From positions 18,845 to 28,939 of the forward strand of contig DDSO01000072.1 in the NCBI GenBank assembly GCA_002343425.1: a stretch of DNA of 10,095 nt, written 5' to 3'. The notes under the pieces were generated by a model, which saw only the letters and a program-made list of their open reading frames with translations, had not been told where the DNA came from and did not search any database. Every line of letters begins with the position of its first letter. Positions within the stretch are counted from its first letter, which is position 1. Below are positions 7,138 through 10,095 of the stretch, one piece after another. This DNA comes from Brevundimonas sp. UBA2388 (GTDB lineage: Bacteria; Pseudomonadota; Alphaproteobacteria; Caulobacterales; Caulobacteraceae). A program made the translations under genes and the position numbers.

Positions 7138-7339
7138 TTCATCACAGCGAGCACAACGGGGTCACAACGGACGCCACGGGTCCGTTTGGGCTGACAGATC
7201 CGCGTCCGCCATGCTGGCACTGAGCCCGAACAATGCGGCGTACGCCGCAATCCAGTGAGGCGCGCTACAGGGCTCCAACCCTGACCGGCGTTCGATCCCG
7301 TTGCGTTCGCTGTGAACCCGTTGTGCCCGTTGTGATGAA
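7138..7339. repeat. 202-bp inverted-repeat element with 43-bp arms
   Basis: The arm at 7138-7180 and the reverse complement of 7297-7339 align without gaps at 37 of 43 bases. Each arm is itself made of short direct repeats around CACAACGGG (for example GCACAACGGG then TCACAACGG in the left arm). The 116-bp core holds a perfect 16-bp palindrome at 7234-7249 and a small CAGGG/CCCTG hairpin at 7268-7283. No protein-coding gene is credible in it. It fills the convergent gap between ptsN and the DUF1150 gene, so it may serve as a two-way terminator, or it may be a small non-autonomous mobile element. No target-site duplication is obvious at its edges. Confidence 0.75.
7234..7249. repeat. Perfect 16-bp palindrome
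   Basis: TGCGGCGTACGCCGCA reads identically on both strands. It is flanked by an outer CACTG (7218-7222) and CAGTG (7253-7257) pair, so the region could extrude a longer interrupted hairpin. It sits near the middle of the inverted-repeat element. Confidence 0.7.
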
Positions 7340-7354
7340 ACGAACTGCCGCCCC

Positions 7355-7615
7355 CTAGTGAACGGAAACCGGCTCCAGTTCGTGGGCCACGGCGGCGGCG
7401 AAGGCGGCCTCGCGGTCCATCATGACGGCCAGACGTTCGCCGTCGGCGCCATGAACGGCGTAAAGGGTCGCCTCGGGGTCAATCGACAGGCCCTTGACCT
7501 CGGTCACCGCGACGTCGGCCATCACGTCCGAGGCGCGGATCTCGCGCACATAGACGAGGTCCGGCGCGCCCAGCCCCCTGAAATCTTCCTTGGTCATGAT
7601 CGTGGTGGGCGTCAT
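7355..7615 (-). CDS. DUF1150 family protein
   Basis: An 86-aa small cytoplasmic protein recognisable as DUF1150, a family of unknown function largely restricted to alphaproteobacteria and often encoded next to an hsp20 gene. Recognisable parts are the FRGLGAPDLVYVREI start of the domain (about residues 12-26), the segment ending in LYAVHGADGERLAVMMDREAAFAAA (about 51-75), and a short tail. There is no signal peptide or membrane segment. The ATG at 7615 is preceded by AAGGAGG at 7624-7630 with eight-base spacing, one of the best ribosome sites in the window, which favours it over the in-frame ATG six codons later. It lies 84 bp downstream of hsp20 on the same strand and is probably co-transcribed, suggesting a role in heat or protein stress, but the biochemical function is unknown. 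Confidence 0.85.
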   Translation of the reverse strand: MTPTTIMTKEDFRGLGAPDLVYVREIRASDVMADVAVTEVKGLSIDPEATLYAVHGADGERLAVMMDREAAFAAAVAHELEPVSVH

Positions 7616-7643
7616 CGAGACCGCCTCCTTGTACTGAACTAAC

Positions 7644-7655
7644 GCCCGAAAGGGC
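7644..7655 (-). other. Small hairpin in the hsp20-DUF1150 intergenic leader
   Basis: GCCC-GAAA-GGGC (plus strand) is a perfect 4-bp stem; on the mRNA strand the loop is UUUC. It lies about 14 bases upstream of the AAGGAGG ribosome site of the DUF1150 gene and about 45 bases after the hsp20 stop. There is no T-run, so it is not a terminator. It could mark a processing site between the two cistrons. Confidence 0.3.
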
Positions 7656-7699
7656 TTTGGGGTCCGGCCCCGAAAGCGGCGACCGGAGACGGCCGGCTG

Positions 7700-8122
7700 T
7701 CAGCCGGTGGTGATCGGTATCCGCCGTACCGCCGGCAGGTCCGCGGGCCGGCTCATATCGACGTGCAGAAGTCCGTGCTCGAGCTGGGCTGCGTCGACAT
7801 CCAGCCCGTCGGCGAGGACGAAGCTGCGCACGAAGCCACGCCCGGCGATGCCGCGATGCAGAAAGGCCTGGTCGGCCTGGTCGGGCGCCGGTTCGCGCTT
7901 GCCGGCGATGGTCAGCTGGCGGCCTTCGAGGGTGATCATCAGGTCGTCGGGGCCGAAGCCCGCGACGGCCAGGGAGATGCGCACCGAATGCTCGCCCCGC
8001 TGTTCGACATTGTAGGGGGGATAGCTGTCCGCGGCGGCGCGGGCGGCCCTGTCGATCAGGGCCCGGGTATGGTCGAAGCCGAGCAGGAAGGGGCTGTCGA
8101 ACAGGATGGTGCGCGTCGTCAT
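7700..8122 (-). CDS. Small heat shock protein, Hsp20/IbpA class
   Basis: A 140-aa ATP-independent holdase that binds unfolding proteins and hands them to DnaK/ClpB. The alpha-crystallin domain spans about residues 35-125, starting at YPPYNVE. The class A bacterial signature GRGFVRSFVLAD is at 94-105, followed by the LEHGLLHVDM strand. A C-terminal IPI motif (residues 135-137), used for oligomer assembly, is present. The N-terminal FDSPFLLGFDHTRALIDRA segment is typical of rhizobial/Caulobacter class A small Hsps. The length is slightly below the usual 145-160 aa. Start ATG 8122 has only a weak GAGAG sequence upstream, which may be masked by RNA structure. A sigma-32-type promoter lies ahead of it and the DUF1150 gene follows. 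Confidence 0.93.
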   Translation of the reverse strand: MTTRTILFDSPFLLGFDHTRALIDRAARAAADSYPPYNVEQRGEHSVRISLAVAGFGPDDLMITLEGRQLTIAGKREPAPDQADQAFLHRGIAGRGFVRSFVLADGLDVDAAQLEHGLLHVDMSRPADLPAVRRIPITTG

Positions 8123-8190
8123 CGTCTCTCGCCCCCGAAGCAGGCCTCAGGCCGTCTGCGCCCCCCGTGATCGGCGGGGCGCCGGCCGTT
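8123..8190 (-). promoter_or_regulatory. Structured hsp20 5' leader, possible ROSE-like RNA thermometer
   Basis: Given the promoter at 8197-8226, the leader would be about 68 bases and folds almost completely. A 7-bp stem GCGCCCC/GGGGCGC uses 8158-8164 and 8176-8182. A GGCC-UGA-GGCC hairpin follows. Then CUGCUU at 8143-8138 can pair with GAGAG at 8130-8126, leaving one G bulged, three bases before the AUG. ROSE thermometers in alphaproteobacterial hsp20 leaders use the same idea: a UUGCU-like strand with a bulged G covers the ribosome site. The fit is partial and judged by eye. Confidence 0.35.
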
Positions 8191-8196
8191 GAGTCC

Positions 8197-8226
8197 TAGA
8201 TGGTGCGCGGGCGCCCGCCGGTCAAC
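8197..8226 (-). promoter_or_regulatory. Sigma-32 (RpoH)-type heat-shock promoter for hsp20
   Basis: On the minus strand GTTGACC (8220-8226) is followed by a 14-base spacer and CACCATCTA (8197-8205). The E. coli-type RpoH consensus is CTTGAA, 13-17 bases, then CCCCATNTA; the -10 part matches eight of nine positions and the -35 core TTGA matches. The -35 element overlaps the TGA stop codon of the upstream doxX-like gene. Transcription would begin near 8190. Confidence 0.6.
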
Positions 8227-8659
8227 GGCGACGGAACAGCCGCGCGTCGGCTGACCAGGCCCCGGCGCCGTGGGTCGCGAGGAGCAGGCCCGCCAGCACG
8301 CACATCATCGGGCCGAACAGTTCGCGCGGGATGTCGGGGAAAATTCCCTGCGTCGGGGCGATCAGGGCCACGGCCACCAAAAAATTCAGGGACAACAGCA
8401 GGCCTGCCCAACGGGTCAGCAAGCCGGGGATCAGCAGCACGCCGATCAACATCTGGGCCCACACCGACACCGGTGCGGCGAGTGCGGGCATCGGGGCGTT
8501 CAGGGCGGTCAGGAAGCCCTGGAACTCGTCCATGCGCTCGGCCGAGGTGATGTTGTCCCAGACGCCCCAGATCAGAAAACCGCCGAGATAGAGCCGCAGC
8601 AGCAGAAAGGCGGCGTCCTCGCCGCGCTTGAGGGCGTCGAGCCCGAGCCAGTTCTTCAT
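8222..8659 (-). CDS. DoxX family integral membrane protein
   Basis: A 145-aa inner-membrane protein with about four hydrophobic segments (about 16-36, 58-80, 82-102 and 113-131), the DoxX/TQO-small-subunit-like layout. Recognisable features are the first helix LLLRLYLGGFLIWGVWDNI and the AQMLIGVLLIPGLLTRWAGLLLSL segment with its Gly/Leu/Arg pattern. DoxX-type proteins are linked to redox or quinone functions and in mycobacteria to oxidative stress, but for most members no activity is known. The frame is open to 8776, yet the extra N-terminus is translated tRNA-remnant and terminator sequence. Of two adjacent ATGs (8662, 8659) the second has the better spacing (six bases) to GGAG. The downstream hsp20 promoter overlaps its stop codon. 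Confidence 0.85.
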   Translation of the reverse strand: MKNWLGLDALKRGEDAAFLLLRLYLGGFLIWGVWDNITSAERMDEFQGFLTALNAPMPALAAPVSVWAQMLIGVLLIPGLLTRWAGLLLSLNFLVAVALIAPTQGIFPDIPRELFGPMMCVLAGLLLATHGAGAWSADARLFRRR

Positions 8660-8671
8660 CATCGTCTCCGG

Positions 8672-8696
8672 AAAAAGAGGGGGGTTGCGGCCCCCC
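8672..8696 (-). terminator. Intrinsic terminator abutting the doxX-like ribosome site
   Basis: On the minus strand six G (8691-8696), a six-base loop and six C (8679-8684) form a stem followed by TCTTTTT (8678-8672), the form of a Rho-independent terminator. The GGAG ribosome site of the DoxX gene begins only a few bases later, so there is no room for a promoter between them. It may end readthrough from the S41 gene or act as an attenuator in the doxX leader. Confidence 0.6.
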
Positions 8697-8698
8697 GG

Positions 8699-8780
8699 AT
8701 GGACGAAGGTCCCGCGGCTTGCCGCGGGGCCTTCGAGGGTAGAGCCTGGCGGCGTCGAACCGCTGACTGATTGCATGCCA
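8699..8780 (-). pseudogene. Decayed copy of tRNA-Ala 3' half plus its terminator (attachment-site-like remnant)
   Basis: This stretch aligns without gaps to 10008-10089, the 3' half and terminator of tRNA-Ala(GGC), at 69 of 82 bases, in the same orientation. The tRNA part (about 8737-8780) carries damaging changes: the CCA end reads CCC, the T-stem closing pair is lost, and the sequence upstream of the anticodon loop is unrelated, so no 5' half exists. The terminator part still folds well: CGAAGG-T-CCCGCGG with CCGCGGGGCCTTCG, and probably ends transcription of the S41 gene. Similarity stops within the anticodon loop, a known crossover position for tRNA-targeting integrases. Confidence 0.8.
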
Positions 8781-8797
8781 GGCCCTGCTCCGGCGGG

Positions 8798-9889
8798 TCA
8801 GTCTTGCGGCTGATCCAGTGAGGCCAGGCCCTCTTCCGCAATGGCCCGTCGCACACCTGTGGCGTCCTTCAGTATGGCTTCAAGGGCCAGGCGATGGGCG
8901 TGCGGCAGGGCCTCGTCGGCCGGAACCTCGACGTCCGGCGGAACGCCCACGCCCTCCCAGTTTGCCCCGGTGATCATGTTGCTGACGATTCCCATCGGGA
9001 TGAAGGCCACAAACCCGCCGCTGAGCGGTCGGTACCCACCCGGGGTCGCCGCGCCGGAGGTCGTCTGACCGACCAGGGTCGCCCGTCCCATGGCTTGCAG
9101 ATCGTAGGCGAACTCCTCCGCCCCCGAACCGGTGCCTTCGTCAATCAGCACATAGACGGGTTTGCCGGCGAACCCCGGGGTCCGGGGCTCCGCATGGAAG
9201 ATCCTGCTCTGTGACGGGTCAGACACCACCTCAAGACGGACCGTGGCCGTGCGCTCCGCGACGAGGTGGCCGATCACATTGGCCACGCCGGCCGGCTCGC
9301 CACCCGGTGTTCCGCGCACGTCGATGATCAGCGCGCCAGTGTCGGCCAGCAGGCTCATGGCGGCGGCCAGTTTCTCGACACCGGGCGGCGTATCGAGAAG
9401 CAGGGTGAGGCGGAGATATCCCACATTGCCCGGCAGCCACCGGACCTCCGGTATCTCGCTGCCGCGCAGGCGCACCTCCTCGTGGAATTCAGCGAGCTCT
9501 TCCGCCGTCGGCGGCGCGTCAGTGAAGCCGGCGACGGCCTCCGGCCCGAAGTAACGGACACGGAAATGCCGATCGTTGACGATGGGAGAGATCTTGCTGT
9601 CGATCAGGGCCATCAGCTCCGCGCCGGACCGCGCGCTCCGGAACTCCCCGCGCCGCTCCATGGCCTCGATCTCGTTCGCCGCGGCGATACCGCGCTCGCG
9701 GAAGGCGAAGCGTTCGCGCAGGACCTGGGCCAGCGCCAGGATGACCGCCCGGTTCTCATCGGCGCTCACAGTTACGGCGGCGGGGTCCGGACGCTGCTGC
9801 GGCTGGCCCAGGGCGACGCCCGGGGCAAGGGCAAGAGCGAGCGCTGAGGCGCAGGCGGCGAAAATCGACGATGTGAGTTTGGGGGTCAT
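8798..9889 (-). CDS. Secreted S41-family (IRBP/tricorn-like) serine peptidase
   Basis: A 363-aa exported protein starting at ATG 9889 with a Sec signal peptide (about residues 1-28, hydrophobic AACASALALALAPGVAL). The frame reaches back to a TTG at 9901, which would only add four residues. A helical N-terminal part (about 35-100) is followed by the S41 catalytic region. Likely active-site residues by motif are His108 in NDRHFRV, the nucleophile Ser255 in GTGSGAEEFAYDL, and Glu312 in NWEGVGVPPDVEV. This is the retinol-binding-protein/tricorn-type arrangement, not the Ser-Lys dyad of CtpA, and no PDZ domain is evident. It probably degrades peptides in the periplasm; substrates are unknown. The gene lies alone between intact tRNA-Ala and a decayed duplicate of that tRNA's 3' half, suggesting acquisition as a small insertion. 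The Shine-Dalgarno is poor (GGAG 12 bases upstream). Confidence 0.88.
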   Translation of the reverse strand: MTPKLTSSIFAACASALALALAPGVALGQPQQRPDPAAVTVSADENRAVILALAQVLRERFAFRERGIAAANEIEAMERRGEFRSARSGAELMALIDSKISPIVNDRHFRVRYFGPEAVAGFTDAPPTAEELAEFHEEVRLRGSEIPEVRWLPGNVGYLRLTLLLDTPPGVEKLAAAMSLLADTGALIIDVRGTPGGEPAGVANVIGHLVAERTATVRLEVVSDPSQSRIFHAEPRTPGFAGKPVYVLIDEGTGSGAEEFAYDLQAMGRATLVGQTTSGAATPGGYRPLSGGFVAFIPMGIVSNMITGANWEGVGVPPDVEVPADEALPHAHRLALEAILKDATGVRRAIAEEGLASLDQPQD

Positions 9890-9905
9890 GATGGGGCTCA
9901 ACTCC

Positions 9906-9921
9906 GATGTGTATCGACATC
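9906..9921. promoter_or_regulatory. Operator-like inverted repeat upstream of the S41 gene
   Basis: GATGT at 9906-9910 and ACATC at 9917-9921 are inverted with a six-base spacer, 17 bases ahead of the S41 start codon on the minus strand. The size and position suit a dimeric repressor site, but the arms are short and chance is possible. Confidence 0.25.
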
Positions 9922-9961
9922 AGAGAGGCGCCAAGCTTCGCGCATGGATGCACCGGAGGCC

Positions 9962-9981
9962 ACCCGGCGTGTGTACCGGGT
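9962..9981. other. Hairpin between tRNA-Ala and the S41 gene
   Basis: ACCCGG at 9962-9967 and CCGGGT at 9976-9981 are perfect inverted arms around an eight-base loop. It lies after the tRNA terminator in the direction of transcription. No T-run follows, so a terminator role is weak; an operator or chance structure is possible. The remaining sequence of the roughly 120-bp gap shows no gene. Confidence 0.3.
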
Positions 9982-10012
9982 CATTCTGCCCCGAATACGG
10001 TCCCGAAATGGA

Positions 10013-10044
10013 CGAAGGCCCCGCAGTTTCCCGCGGGGCCTTCG
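10013..10044 (-). terminator. Terminator hairpin of tRNA-Ala
   Basis: CGAAGGCCCCGC (10013-10024) and its perfect complement (10033-10044) form a 12-bp stem with an eight-base loop, directly after the CCA end of the tRNA on the minus strand. The T-run after it is short (ATTTC), but the stem is very stable. A 14-bp version of the same hairpin recurs at about 8704-8735 behind the S41 gene. Confidence 0.7.
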
Positions 10045-10045
10045 A

Positions 10046-10095
10046 TGGTGGAGCTTAGCGGAGTCGAACCGCTGACCTCTTGAATGCCATTCAAG
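10046..10095 (-). tRNA. tRNA-Ala(GGC), 3' part, cut by the window end
   Basis: The last 50 bases, read on the minus strand, hold the 3' part of a tRNA: anticodon stem CTTGA/TCAAG with a seven-base loop ATGGCAT giving anticodon GGC (plus-strand 10086-10088), a five-base variable region AGGTC, the T-arm AGCGG-TTCGACT-CCGCT, the acceptor strand AAGCTCC, discriminator A, and an encoded CCA (10046-10048). GGC reads alanine codons GCC/GCU. The D-arm and 5' acceptor strand lie beyond the window, so completeness cannot be confirmed. Confidence 0.93.

Noticed and set aside
7262..7310. Possible tRNA-like T-arm (GGCGTTCGATCCC) in the ptsN-DUF1150 gap
   Set aside because: The flanking bases do not form the five-pair T-stem, and no anticodon or acceptor arm can be placed.
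7138..7339. CRISPR array
   Set aside because: The repeated units are only about 9-11 bases, are arranged as inverted arms without regular unique spacers, and there are no cas genes nearby.
8660..8776. N-terminal extension of the DoxX protein by 39 codons
   Set aside because: It translates the tRNA remnant and two terminators. A good ribosome site precedes the ATG at 8659.
8720..8820. A second complete tRNA gene behind the S41 gene
   Set aside because: Only the 3' half is similar to tRNA-Ala. The CCA is altered, a T-stem pair is broken, and upstream sequence has no D-arm or matching 5' acceptor strand.
9576..10058. Plus-strand open frame of 160 codons running toward the tRNA
   Set aside because: It is antisense to the S41 peptidase N-terminus and then crosses the tRNA terminator and 3' end, so it is not a plausible gene.

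Overview
The window is GC-rich (about two thirds G+C), gene-dense DNA from an alphaproteobacterium. The gene set and regulatory motifs fit Caulobacterales best, something like Brevundimonas or Caulobacter. That placement is an inference from the lptCAB/rpoN/hpf/ptsN neighbourhood, the small heat shock protein paired with a DUF1150 protein, a CtrA-like TTAG-N7-TTAAC motif ahead of rpoN, and promoter elements resembling the Caulobacter consensus. No sequence search was possible.

Left part (1-2675, plus strand): a degenerate heptamer tandem repeat at the window edge, then a compact run of an RNase D-type exonuclease, lptC, lptA and lptB. The first three overlap at their stop/start codons and lptB follows after 20 bp. 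The Lpt genes supply the inner-membrane, periplasmic and ATPase parts of the machine that moves lipopolysaccharide to the outer membrane.

Middle (2686-7101): a minus-strand secreted M20-family metallopeptidase sits between lptB and rpoN, interrupting the usual lptB-rpoN adjacency. Then rpoN (sigma-54), a 146-bp palindromic repeat element, hpf (long ribosome hibernation factor) and ptsN (EIIA-Ntr) run on the plus strand. This is the classic rpoN cluster.

The convergent gap between ptsN and the next operon (7102-7354) has no gene. It holds a 202-bp inverted-repeat element with 43-bp arms.

Right part (7355-10095, all minus strand): tRNA-Ala(GGC), present only as its 3' part at the window edge, then a secreted S41 peptidase, a DoxX-type membrane protein, an Hsp20-class small heat shock protein, and a DUF1150 protein. 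The hsp20 gene has a sigma-32-type promoter and a highly structured leader that could be a ROSE-like RNA thermometer.

The most notable signal is that the tRNA-Ala 3' half plus its terminator is repeated, decayed, on the far side of the S41 gene. The homology stops inside the anticodon loop. This looks like a tiny old tRNA-targeted insertion carrying the peptidase gene.
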